A DNA stretch of 64,000 nucleotides from Prorocentrum cordatum. Taxonomy: Eukaryota > Sar > Dinophyceae > Prorocentrales > Prorocentraceae. Made by a program: the position numbers and the translations under genes. The notes beneath the pieces were generated by a model. The model saw only the letters and a list, made by a program, of their open reading frames with translations. It was not told the DNA's origin and searched no databases. Below, piece after piece: positions 9,387 through 20,606 of this stretch (position 1 is its first letter; each line of letters opens with the position of its first letter). Location of the stretch: contig CAUYUJ010022522.1 in NCBI GenBank assembly GCA_963575745.1, positions 1 through 64,000 of the forward strand, given 5' to 3'.

Positions 9387-10710
9387 CAACGCACGCCGCG
9401 CACGACCACATGCGAGAGTTACCACCGACCACGACGCCTGCCGCCGTACGTCGCACCGTGTACCCTCCAGAGTGTCGAACCCCCACAGCGTGCCGACCTG
9501 ACAGCTTCGACATTACTGACAGCGGTGGGTCGTGCCACGCTGGAAACCACGCCGCTGAGCCAGCGCCGCAGACGGCTCCACCGTGGCCCCCACAGACCAC
9601 AGGCGCCTCGCTGCGAGCCATCTGGCTCCTCGTGCCCTACCTGTGCATCACCGTGGAGCCCAACACGCTATGTGGGCTGCTAATTATGGCCGTGCTTAGC
9701 ACCCACGCACACGGCCTGACTACCAGCAACACAGCGAGTCCCGCTTCCCCTCTGTGCGCCAGGGGTGAACCGGATGAGGACCCCGCCTTCTGGCACATGA
9801 TGAACATCCGAGCACGGCTCATCCCGTGCGCCGCGGCGTGGGCACCAGGCGAGGACCATCAGGACGTTTACTGGGCATGGCTCGAGGACTGCGTCCCGCA
9901 CGTCCTGGCGACGCTCCATCTGCCACAGTACGACCACCTTTTCCAGGAGGACTCCGCGGAGAAAAAACGACGCCCTGCGCCACCGCACCGCGGTCGACAT
10001 GTGCGAGGATATCTGGCACAGAGCGGGCCCCGACAGACAGCGCACCAACCGCAACCTCACTCGTATTCAGGGCAGCCACGAGTACCCCACCCGTTACCTT
10101 GGCCTCCTTCTGGAATACCAGTGCGCTCGTGCCCAGCTCGTCGGCCCTGAGGCTTTCGCGGCACCACTGCCGCCATACCTCTCACGGGCCACGCCTTGCT
10201 GCCAAGAGGCCTCCCTCCGCCCGACCAAGACGCCCTGGCGTATCTCGTGGATGCGATCCCGCACCACCCGCCAGACCTGCAGCCGCTTGTCGAGGCGGAG
10301 CTCGCCGCGGCACCGATGGAACCGCTAAACCTACCACCGCCCGCTGGCCCCCCCGCCCAAAACGCCACGGGTGACCAGCCCGCGGCCGACGCTGAACCGC
10401 TTCTGCTCCAGCACGCAGCTGCCAGCGATATCAGCAACATATCCCTGGACTCGTTCCACGTGTCGGACGATGGCCAGAACGACTCCATCCACGACACGGA
10501 AACCCAGGACCCCGACGGCACGCCACCGCCAAGTGACGCTGCCCAGCGCGACCGTGACAGCGATCCCCACACAGGGCGCTCCCGGTCGCGCAGCAGTGCG
10601 CCCAACAACTCGGCCCAGGCCGACCCCAGCGCACAGCTCAGCGACGCCGAAGGTGCCACCGCCGCCGACGAGCCAGGCAATGCCACCGCACCGCCAGCTC
10701 CCACCAGCCC

Positions 10711-10740
10711 GCGCAGTGGCGGCTTCAGCCCCGCTGCAGC
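10711..10740 (+). repeat. CTTCAG hairpin 5
   Basis: Stem GCAGTGG/CCGCTGC, a bulged A at 10738 as in hairpin 4, then GC/GC. Bulged C at 10720, inner stem GGCT/AGCC. Read as GGFSP in the accessory ORF. Confidence 0.92.
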
Positions 10741-10749
10741 ACTGGCTGG

Positions 10750-10774
10750 ACCTGGGCGTCTTCAGACCTCAGGT
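10750..10774 (+). repeat. CTTCAG hairpin 6
   Basis: Outer stem ACCTGGG/CTCAGGT (7 pairs, one G-T wobble), bulged C at 10757, inner stem GTCT/AGAC, loop TC. It is the only member with a T-A pair at the variable core position. Nine bases separate it from hairpin 5. Confidence 0.88.
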
Positions 10775-11877
10775 GGCAGGGCCCCGTCCCGCACCCTTGT
10801 CCGCCGAGCTAACTCGACTGACTCCAACTCCAGCGCCGTCGACCACTGGCAGGCTGGCCTCGACAACGATCCCATCGAGGACGCGGACCCCGACGCCAGC
10901 GGCTCCCATGAGGCCCCGCACAGCGCAGCGGCCTCTCGACGCTGCGGCTGTCTCATCTGCCTCTTCGTGGCCACGTACGCCATCTTGGTAGCCATGCCGT
11001 ACCAGGACCAGATCGACGGGTACCTGCCGACACCGAGCCGAGACCCCAGCTACCGGCAGCGACGACGCCGTGAAGCTGCGGCACCAGGCCCATCCGTGTC
11101 CACTACGCCCCGACGCACACTAGCATACGACGCCGCGACCGCCCTGTGGGGTCTTCTCAGGTGGACCAGCGCCAAACTCAGGGACACTGTCTCGGGCGGA
11201 GCCAGCGCAGTCGGGTCTGGCCTCTGGGGCGCCCTGAATTGGGCCAGCGGCAAACTCGGAGCTATCGCCACAGGCGGAGTGGTTTGCGGTCTCCTCCTGG
11301 TCGGCGCCAAACTTCTCGCTCAAGGAGCCGTCGGACACGTGGGAGCCCGCATCTGTGCGCGCGTCCTGGACTCACCCACGGCCCAGTGGTGCCTCCGCTG
11401 TTGCCAACCGATCAGGAGCCCGCGCGATGAAGCCCCACACACGCTTCCGCGCACGCATCCCGACGACCCCGAGAGCCAGCACGTGCATCCCCTTCGACAC
11501 CCGCTGCTACAGGAACACTACGCCGCTGCAGTTGCCGCCGCAGTCGCCGATGTCACCACCGCCACCACCGCCGCCATCGTTGAAATCACTGCCGCGGTAT
11601 CGCGAGCCTCGTCTGTCACGCCACGGTCGACCAGCCCGTCCCCGCGAGACGGCCTCACAAGCGGCGCGGCCTCTGGCAACCCGCCGACTCACGAAGCCGC
11701 CGCAGCTCAGGCCACCGACGCCGAGGCAAGTGAAGCACGTGAGCGCACCCTCGACTGCGACGGCGTGCACGGAGCGCCCGACGACGAAGCGGATGCAAGC
11801 AACGCCCGTGGTTCCTCTTCCGACATGGACACCCAACCACCACGACGGCGAGCACGCCACTCATCACCCGCCAGGCC

Positions 11878-11898
11878 CCAGGCGCCTTCAGGCCCTGG
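11878..11898 (+). repeat. CTTCAG hairpin 7
   Basis: Outer stem CCAGG/CCTGG, bulged C at 11883, inner stem GCCT/AGGC, loop TC. Variable core pair C-G. Read in the TCA phase (QAPSGP). Confidence 0.88.
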
Positions 11899-13296
11899 TA
11901 CGCCCCACCCAGCCCTCTGGCCACCGACGCGCAACTTACGCAGCACCATCCAGCGCGACCCAGCGGTCCCCGTGCCGCCGACGAGCATCCTCACCTCCCT
12001 GTACCCGAACGGCTTTGCGCTTGGTAACAGTGGCGTGACTACGGAGGACATCGAAGACGCCCTGCGACTCTACGACCATCCTCGATTCACCCATGACCCA
12101 ACGCTCCAAGCATTGGCGCCGTGGACTGACATCATGCAGAGGCCCCCGAACCGACTCATTTGGGTACTGGAAGACTCGGGCGGGAACTCAGGCGAGACGA
12201 TCTTCCCCTACCTCACGTGGGACCTCCGTGCTCCTACCACTGACACGCCCACGGTCTTCTGGCACGGGACCCGCGGCGACCTTGCGGCCCGTCTTGCTTT
12301 CATCGGAGGTCACCTCCTGCCGGGCCCCCGCCGTGAAGCGAAGGGCCGAACCGCCACAAATGTCGACCGCACGTACGTGGGTGTGCACCCGTCGCTGGCC
12401 GCGTGGTACGCGGTGCCGCCTCACCCGCCCCGCAGCCTCGAAGACGACACCCTCGCCTGGGGACCCTTCGCGCTCTGGATGTGCGAGGCTACCAAACCGC
12501 CGCGCGGTGAGAACTGGCACAACTTCGTGAACGGGGAGGCTCACGGAGCGCGCCTCATCTACCCACGGGCCCTGGGCCTCCTCATCCGCATGGACTGGTG
12601 TGCCCCCGCCGAAGCTGCCTCCAGGTGCCGTGCCCTCCCGCACACCTGTGGCATGGGCGACTGCACGCACGCCCTCCACATTGCCGGCTTCGATCACCCA
12701 GACCTCCGCGAGGCGGCAGAAGCCCGCGACCAGGAGGCAAAGATCTGGCGCCGGCTGGACACCGCGGCAGCGTGGCCACCGCCGCAGGCACTATACTCGC
12801 CAGAGGCAGCGCGAGCATGGGCTACACAGCACTACTACACCGAAGCAGCCACCAGGGCCGACCCCAACCAGCCCCGTCCGCGTGCCTCGCTTCGCAAGCT
12901 CCAGCTGGACCCGCAGCCACTGATCGACCTGGTGTACACTGCCGCGGCCCAGGCTGTACCCGAGCGGTGGCAGTCTGACGTACGAGCGCCGCGCCCCAGC
13001 GGCTCCAGCCCTGGGGCCGCGTCTGGCCCATCGCACACCTCTCAGCCAGGTGCCGCCTCGGGACACAGTCCAGACCGCTCACCGACGGCATCGGGGGCCG
13101 ACGACCGCCGTACGCCGTCCCTTATCAGCGCGGCCGCCGCCCTCGCCCGAGGCCATGCTCGCTCACGGCGCTCCGCCTCACGTTCGTCACGGCAGAGCGG
13201 CGGCAACTCCACCTCTGACAGCAGCGACATCGATACGTGGGAGCACATCGAGACGGAAGAGGAGCCGACCGCCTACCACGTCCTCGCCTTCCACGT

Positions 13297-13356
13297 CCGC
13301 GATGTGCGGTCCCGTGTGAACGCCCCTGGCGTCGAGGTCTGGCTCGACCCAGGCGA
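13297..13356 (+). repeat. 60-bp direct duplication, left copy
   Basis: Begins CCGCGATGTGCGGTCC and ends CGACCCAGGCGA. It is repeated exactly at 13385-13444. The two copies flank a 28-base A-rich segment. Confidence 0.97.
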
Positions 13357-13384
13357 CAAAAAAGAAAAAAAACACAACCACAAA
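13357..13384 (+). repeat. A-rich insertion 2 (28 bp)
   Basis: A-rich with a few C and one G. Together with one copy of the 60-bp duplication it adds 88 bases and shifts the reading frame. Removing 88 bases joins the frame before it to the frame after it. Confidence 0.9.
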
Positions 13385-13444
13385 CCGCGATGTGCGGTCC
13401 CGTGTGAACGCCCCTGGCGTCGAGGTCTGGCTCGACCCAGGCGA
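13385..13444 (+). repeat. 60-bp direct duplication, right copy
   Basis: Exact copy of 13297-13356, immediately after the A-rich insertion. Confidence 0.97.
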
Positions 13445-14145
13445 GCATCACGATGGCGCCTACCTACCGTGGGGGCCGACCGTTGTGGGCCACCGCGTTA
13501 CTGACCCTGGTGTTGCGGGTCGCGATGGCTGGGTCATCCTTCACCACGACCACGGCGACACCACCACCAGGCTCTGGGCACCGACCCAAGTCCACGTCAA
13601 GGCGGACGACACTTGGCGCACGGTCATGATCGCAGCGGACCTGGGGCCCCAGTGGATCGAGCGCCATGCTGACGACGCTCGCCTCCCCGCGGAGGCGGTC
13701 CGCACTACAGGCCAGTCCTGGTTCGCCGACGTCTGGCCTTTGTGGGGTCGACCCCGACCCCACCCAGACGACGCAGTCACCGACGAGCAAGCGTTCCCGC
13801 CCCTACCAGGACGCTGGATTTGCCTACAGTGCCGATTCCAATGCTGCCAGTATTGTGCTGCCCGCCGCAACACGCAGCTCGGCACCTCGGGCCAACCGAC
13901 GTGCCCGGACTGCTCCCTCAGCGGACTGCGTGCACCTATGGACTGGTCCACGGACTACTCTTGCAACAGCTGGACGTGTGTGTACAGCACCGACAACAGG
14001 GACTCCGACACATGCTGCCTCTCCAGCAGATGCCCGCATCCGCCTCGTCCGCACAGCCTGTTCGACGTCCGTGCCACAGTGATGCCTCCGCACATCCTCG
14101 CCCGCCAATACGGCAACGCGCCAGCCCAGCACGACCTCATGGAGC

Positions 14146-14174
14146 CCCCCCGAGCGCCTTCAGGCCCCGGGGGG
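14146..14174 (+). repeat. CTTCAG hairpin 8
   Basis: Nine outer positions (14146-14154 with 14166-14174), paired except one A-C mismatch next to the innermost pair; mainly C6/G6. Bulged C at 14155, inner stem GCCT/AGGC. A bulged A at 14175 is followed by further partial pairing. Read in the TCA phase. Confidence 0.82.
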
Positions 14175-15227
14175 GAGCCTCCGCAACCAGGCCAAGCAGG
14201 ATACCAGGGCCAATGGTATCTACCACCGAGGCCGCGTCGCGTCCCCAAGCAGGGATTGCCCGACGGCACGAGGCGGCCACCAGGGTTCACAGGGACGGGG
14301 ATGCCTGAAGACCCGTCTCCCGACCAACCGCTGTGGAAGGAAGGCTACGTGCTCTTCGGCCCGCACCAGGCCCTCAAGGAGGATTTCATCTTCAACAAAG
14401 CGGTGCGCCGACCTTACTCCCTAGCCATCACCAACATGTACAGGGATCGTGTCACAGTCAGGACCGTCTGCGAGTCTATCGCCGAGCGCATCCACACTAC
14501 CCGCACGCGCTGGCGGGATGTGGTACTGTACTGGGATGCCGAGGGCGGCCCTGGGCCTCAAGCTCTCGACTACGACATGCGCCTCTGTGACGCCATGGTG
14601 AGTCGTGCCACGACCGAAGCCGAGTTGAACCACGACCGCAGCAACCGTGGTAGCTTCTGTCTCTATGGACCAGCGCACCAGCGGGCTGTGAACATCACGG
14701 TGCTCCCCGAGCCGCAGAACATTGACTTCGTGGAGCATGTGCGGCGCTACTCACCTGACGGGGAGACTTACCCAGACCATGCCTTCGAGCACGTCTACCA
14801 GGGCTGGCGGCGGCCCGACGTGCCGCCCATCCTCCCCGACACCCGCCCGCTCTCGAGAGCCGACCAGCAGCGCTACCAGCAGCACCAGCAGCGCACCCAG
14901 CAGCGCGACCAACGCGACGCAGGTCAGCCGAGCACGCCACGCAACCGCTCTCCCGCGCGCGTCCCGACAGGCGACAGCGCGGTGTACGGCGGGGGCGCCG
15001 CCTACCACCGTGGCCCCATTGGTGCCAGGCCCGCGGCGGCAGGGGCAGCCGCCTCCAGCTACGGCCACGTCCCCCACGCCAGGGTGCACCCAGCGGTCGT
15101 CGGCTACCCGCGCGCACTCGGGCAGGCTCCCCCACGGGCCACCTCGCCCGCGCCAGGGTCCACGCGTGCCTGGGGCCATTACCCAGGCCGCCACGACAGC
15201 ACCGCCAGCAACCAGTCCGCAGCGGCA

Positions 15228-15252
15228 CCCCCTGCGGCTTCAGCCCAGGGGG
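15228..15252 (+). repeat. CTTCAG hairpin 9
   Basis: Perfect 7-bp outer stem CCCCCTG/CAGGGGG, bulged C at 15235, inner stem GGCT/AGCC, loop TC. Read as AASA in the Pro/Ala-rich region. Confidence 0.92.
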
Positions 15253-16539
15253 CTGCGCCAAGCCGCGGCAGGACAGGGCGCCCCGCAGGATGGCGCGAGG
15301 CGAACGTGCGCGCCTGGCAACCGCGCCAACACACGCCCCCGCCAAACGTGGCCGCAGCGCAGCGCCCTGCCCAGGCAAAGCCCGCCCCCCCTGAGCGCGA
15401 GCGGCAGCCGCTCGTCCCGCTCGTCCTCACGCACACCCAGGCACACCACAGCGCCTCCCCGCGGCACAGCGAGGGTAGTGCCCACCGCGTCAGCCCCCGG
15501 CCTGACGCCGCCGACCCTGACCAGGCTGCAGCCTCGGCGGCGGGCGGCACAGGCGGCTCCCGCCCGCCTAGCCCAGCACCCAGCGCAGCGCCGATCCGCT
15601 CCCCGAGCAGGGCGGACTCTGCGCGCGCCAACGCCCAGGCGGCCTCGCCACGTGACCGCCACACGGGCGGGCGCGTCCCGCGCAGCCGGCCCAGCAGCCG
15701 CCACCGCTCGCGCAAGCCCCCTGGGAGTTCCACGAGCTCGCCGCCCCGCGAGACTCAGGCTGACGCCCAAGCCCCCGAGGTGGTGCCACGTTTCGGTGCC
15801 GGCGCCAAAGACCCTAACGAGGTCGACCTCGAGCCGACGCCGTCCACGGACCAGGAGCTGCCACCGCCCACCCGCGTCGTCGCCCCCGACGAGGCGCCGA
15901 CCTTCGACCCCTTCAAGCACAAGTACTCCGTCAAGGACCTCGCGGCGGGCTTCGGCGGCGGCTCACCGCTGTCTCCTCAGAGCCACGGCGGCGCCCCCGC
16001 CACCTCTGCCGCTGCCGCGGCAGCGGCGGCCCCGCGTGGAGTCAGCCCTGTCCGCAACGCGAGCCTCACGGCAGCGGGCATGGACGAGGCTCAGCGCCAG
16101 GCCACCGACCGCGCCGCTCGCCACGCCAGCTGGTGGCTGACGCGCTGGCAGGGCGTCCTCCGCCGCAGCCACAGGGCCCACCGCCCGAGGCGAGCGCAGA
16201 GGGCGCACACGAACAAGCTGTTCCAGCTGATGCTGCTCATCACGGCACTGACGGGGCGGGCGCGCCGCCGCAGGACGGACCAGCGGTGTCGCGTGCGCAG
16301 TATTCGCGCGCGCGCTGCGCCGCTGCCGCGCCGCGCTGCCGCCGCTGGTTTGCTTTTGCTCTTGCGCTCGGCAGGATGGATCGAGGAGTCGCCTCCCTCT
16401 CCCCCTGCTGCCGTCTCACCTTTCCTCCCTCCGCCCCCCACGGTACAGGAGTGAGGAGGTTTTTTCGAGGCAGTTTTGCCGATGTTTATGAACCCCCCCC
16501 GGCGCAGCGTCGACCATGCCTTGCCTACACTTTTGGCCC

Positions 16540-16560
16540 GACGGCGGCTTCAGCCCCGTC
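16540..16560 (+). repeat. CTTCAG hairpin 10
   Basis: Outer stem GACGG/CCGTC, bulged C at 16545, inner stem GGCT/AGCC, loop TC. It lies between the endonuclease-ORF start and the endonuclease fold; read as GGFSP. Confidence 0.88.
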
Positions 16561-18328
16561 CAAGCCAATCTGCTGCGACGCCATGAGCTCCTACTGTGGC
16601 CAAGCCTCCTACCTGGGTGACGGCCAGGCCGCCCTCCACCGTGCGGGGCGTGCTAACCCCAGCTCCACCGACGGAGATGGGCCAGGTCGCTCCATCCACC
16701 TCGTCAGCCTCAACATCACGAGTCTTCCAGCGAACTGGCCAACCATTACCGCCCTAGGTGTCGACCACAACGCCGCAGTCATAGCGCTGCAGGAGACCCG
16801 TCATGCCAAGCCTACCAGGCAAGCCATCGCCACCAACGCCGCCAATCCACACCACGGAGGATACCAGGCCAGTCTGGGACCTGACCTGGACCTGGCGCGT
16901 GCCCAGCGCAAAGCTGCTCACGGTGGCACGGACCACACGGTCGAGGGCAACACCGGCGCCTCGGGCGGGGTTGCCATCCTCTCTAAGGACGCCATCGTCG
17001 ACTCCACCGTCGACGACATTGCGACCTGTATCGCCACCCTCAAGGCCAAGAAACGATGGCACGAGGTCTTCCTCCCGCTCTGCACCCAGCACCGCCGCAG
17101 GCGGCGACGAAACAACCACGGTCCCGCTGGGATCTACATTGCGAGCCTCTACGGGGTCGCTGGAGGGGACAGCACCGATATATTTCGGCTTGCTGATTGC
17201 GCCGCCGCGAGGGTCGGCTCAGCCCCGTATTTCATTTGTATGGACGCCAACACGAACATCGACGACAATCCACACCTGCTGCACATGATGCAGCACGGAT
17301 GGTCCAACGTCGCTGAAGGCACACCAGACCACACCATGCACACATATGGCAATATCCCTGACTGGGACCGCGTCACCAAGTGCCCCCGCACTTCGCGCAT
17401 CGACTATGTCATCGCCAACCAAGCTGCGCGATCCCTTGTCACCGACTTCTGCTATCTGCGTGACTTGCCAGCGAAGTCCCATGTTGGCCTGCAGGTCACA
17501 CTCGACCTAAGCCGCCTCGATCACACGGCCCCACGCCTTTTGGCCCCCACGCCATACCCTCCAAACGACGGAGCTCATGAGGACCACGAACTCCAGGCAC
17601 TAGGGACCCACATCGCCGGACGATACCACGACCGCATGGAGCAGGCTGACGCACGCGACGATGTGGAACGCATGTTCGCCCTGGCAAACGAGGCCAGCCA
17701 TGAGTACCATCTCACCCGGCTGCGGGACCTGCCGCCCCCACCGCCAGACCACCCAAAAAAGAAGGCCCCTACCATGCACGGGCTCACACCCACGTTCGAG
17801 GAGCGGCCCGCCGTCCCCCGCGCCTTTCCCACCTACGGAGCTTCCACGATTCACATGAACCACCTTCGCAAGCTCCATCGGCAACTTTGCGAGCTTCGCT
17901 TCATCGGACTGCACCATCATATAGACTGCCGTGCTATCCCGCCGTACCTGGCGCAACGCATCGACTGCACGTGGGCCGCGGCCCGCCTTCTCTGCCACAA
18001 GCCGCGCCCCACGGCCCTCCTGGCTTTTCCTGACGCCTGGACCCCCGACGTGCCAGCGCCACGCGGAGAGCAGCTCGATCGTCTGATCCAAAATCTAGAC
18101 TCGGAGCTGGCGCGACGTGCAAACCGAGCCAAAGCTGAACGCATCAAGATCTGGTCTGAGGGCGTCCGCGAGCCAAGCGGGCGAAAGGCGGCCATATACG
18201 CACGGGCTGCCGACTGCTCGCCCACGGCGTATCTCCGCACGCCTACCACTCCCGACGATGCACAGCTCCACTGCGACATCACCGCCTTCAACCCTGACCA
18301 AGCTAGCACGGACGACAGTGACGCCGAC

Positions 18329-18361
18329 ACCGACGCCGGCGGCTTCAGCCCCGGCGACGGT
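18329..18361 (+). repeat. CTTCAG hairpin 11
   Basis: Outer stem CGCCGG/CCGGCG, an A-A mismatch (18333 with 18357), then ACCG/CGGT. Bulged C at 18340, inner stem GGCT/AGCC. It sits in the acidic linker between the endonuclease and reverse-transcriptase domains; read as GGFSP. Confidence 0.92.
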
Positions 18362-20585
18362 AGCTCGCCCGACACGGACAACGACGACGGCCCCATTCGT
18401 GGCCCACTACCAGCCCAGGTTCCCGACGCCCTCCCCGCCAACGCTATCGTTGCCAACACCAAAGACATGCTCAAGCTCATGGTCGACACCTGGGAGCCCA
18501 TCCTGGGCACGTACCGCGCTCGCGCGGGCCATGACGCCGAAGCTATGCCGACGTGGGCGGACTTCTACGACGAATACCGCCAAGAGCTGCCTACGCCATC
18601 ACCAGCAGCCCCCTTCCACCTTACCGACGACCAACTCATCCACTTCATTCGCACCCGTTCACCGCGCCGCGCGGGGGGACTCGACGGCGTGACGACCAAG
18701 GAGGCAAAGGAGTTACCCGACGACATCCTTCGCCTCTTCGCCAGCGTCTTACGTGCTATGCAACGCACTGGCACCATCCCCGAGCCCCTCCTGCACGTGC
18801 CAAACCCGTGCCTCCGAAAAGGCCGAGGGGAACTCCCGACGGACCAACGGCTTCTCTCGGTTCTTTCCGTGTGGATGTATGCGTGGGAGGCGCCGGCCTA
18901 CCGTAGCCTCACGACCTGGCGGCAAGGATGGACCCATGCCACGAGCTTCGGCGCCGTTCCCAAAGCCACCATTGGGGATGTCAGCACTTCTCTCGCCCTG
19001 CGCATCGAACACGCCAGGACTTTACTCCTCCCCTTAGCTGGAGCAGCCCTTGACCGACAGAAGTGCTTCGACTACCTCATCACGGACATCTGTCTAAACC
19101 TTGCGCTGCACGCGGGGTGCCCACAAGACATCGTTACTGTCCGCCGAAACTTCTACAGACACCACAAACGCTACATCCGCATGAACGGAGCGTACTCCAG
19201 GGACCTGGCCAGGACAAACGGTCACCTCCAGGGCAGCTCGTGGTCCCTGATGACATCAAGCTGCTCATGTGCGTGTGGACAAAGAGGCAGCACCGATACG
19301 TTCCTCGATCACTCAGCACTACCTTCGTTGACGACAGCAACTCCACTACCCACACCGCTCCTGAGCTGCAGAAATCTCTCGACGAAACCGCCAAGTTTGA
19401 CCGATTCTCCGGTCAACGCATTCACCCTGGTAAAGTGGCAGGGTGGGCGCTCACCGATGAGCTGCACGCCGCCGTCACCCAGCTCACACTGGCGGATCGC
19501 CCCCTCCGAGTGGTCGATTCCTTCAAGCTCGTCGGGAGTTACATCAACGCCGAGGCAGCGCCGGCTCCAGCCGCGCTTAACCTCACGGCCACTGCAGACG
19601 CCCGTGTGCGGAGGGCGACTATCCGCCTGCCGCGCATTGGCAAGCTCCCGTCGCCGATGCTTATCAAGGCGCGGCACGCCCGATCCCTGGCCGCCAGCGT
19701 CTGCACCACGGGCACCGACATCCAAGCACCATCAGGCCCAGCCAAGACTGCCTACAACCACGCCCTCAAGGCGGCTATCCGCCCCAAGGGGAACAAGTGG
19801 GTCGAGTTCTGGACTCTCATGGCCGTGTGCGTGCCGGGACACGCCCTTGAGATCGACGCCATCACGCAGCGTGAAGCATTCCTGTGCCTGCGGCGTCAGG
19901 TTAACCGCGACGTCACACTCTGCGGGCTCGCCAGAGACCTCCAACACCACGTCCAGACCCTGTTTGGTGGAGGACCCGTCGGGCGACTCGTCCAGTCGCT
20001 CCAGCAGCTCCGATGGACCTGGCCCACATTTGGCATCATGTACGATGACTGGGGCTGCCCGATCAGCTGGCTGAATCTACCCCAAAACGCCTTCCTGCAC
20101 ATGCTGCGGGCCTCACAACGCAGGGCATTTCTGCGGAAGATCAAGCCACGGCGACACGACCTTGGCTACCTCGCCTCGGTCAGACAGGGCCTTGACCTCT
20201 TCGCCAGCACGTGGCTCGCGCGAACCAAAGGAGCAGCCAAATGCACTGCCTGGCAGCTGGCGCTCCTCCTGAACTACCTGTCGGGCGGGGACCACACCCA
20301 ACAGCGACGATCCCGATCCAACACGTCGGCAGACCCCAGCCCCATGTGCCGCTACTGCGACGAGGAAGAGGAAACTCAGGAGCACACTGTCCGCGACTGT
20401 AAGTGCTGGGCCCGAGAAAGAGTTCCTCTCACCACCCTCATCAGTGACGACCAGTGGGCCCGTCTTCCGCCGCACACAAGACACTGCGTGCTCTTCGACG
20501 AAGACCCAGCCCCCCTCGACCTGCAGGCCGACCTCGCGAGGGACCCGCTGCCACAGCCCATCCCGCGGCCCCCCCCTGAGGGGGA

Positions 20586-20606
20586 TCCTGCGGCTTCAGC
20601 CCAGGA
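20586..20606 (+). repeat. CTTCAG hairpin 12
   Basis: Outer stem TCCTG/CAGGA, bulged C at 20591, inner stem GGCT/AGCC, loop TC. A separate C/G hairpin (CCCCCTGAGGGGG) abuts it on the left. It lies in the linker between the CCHC knuckle and RNase H; read as AASA. Confidence 0.88.

Larger units (their letters stand above)
9410..13356 (+). pseudogene. LINE-like accessory ORF, N-terminal two thirds (frameshifted)
   Basis: Coding potential runs 9410 to about 9966 in one frame, then in a second frame to about 10190 (DMCEDIWHRAGPD, HEYPTRYLGLLLEYQ), then back to the first frame to 13356. The first shift is at the A6 run at 9962-9967; one A fewer would restore the frame. Features in order: hydrophobic segments near 9610-9710, 10945-11000 (CGCLICLFVATYAILVAMPY) and 11260-11330, a Pro/Ala-rich linker, and at about 12250-12420 a WHGTRG motif followed by YVGVHPSLAAWYA. 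The last pair resembles the histidine and tyrosine strands of ADP-ribosyltransferase (PARP-type) folds. The assignment is tentative; the third catalytic residue cannot be placed. No start codon could be fixed. Confidence 0.5.
13445..16454 (+). pseudogene. LINE-like accessory ORF, C-terminal third (zinc-ribbon-like and Pro-rich)
   Basis: This continues the ORF above in the frame restored by removing the 88-bp insertion, and ends at the TGA 16452-16454. It first encodes a globular part, then a Cys cluster near 13815-13925 (CLQCRFQCCQYC, then CPDC) that looks like a zinc ribbon. Next comes a folded-looking segment near 14330-14740 (YVLFGPHQALKEDFIF, RRYSPDGETYPDHAF). Then there are about 450 residues rich in Pro/Ala/Arg/Ser, and a basic C-terminus with a hydrophobic end. 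Its last 79 bases overlap the endonuclease ORF if that starts at ATG 16376. Nucleic-acid binding is likely from the Cys cluster and basic tail; no family was named. Confidence 0.5.

Noticed and set aside
14292-14320. A reverse-oriented CTGAAG hairpin (GACGGG with CCCGTC) resembling the CTTCAG family
   Set aside because: It has a good outer stem, but the core lacks the bulged C and the GNCT/AGNC inner stem, and an internal loop of several bases separates the stems. Kept out of the family.
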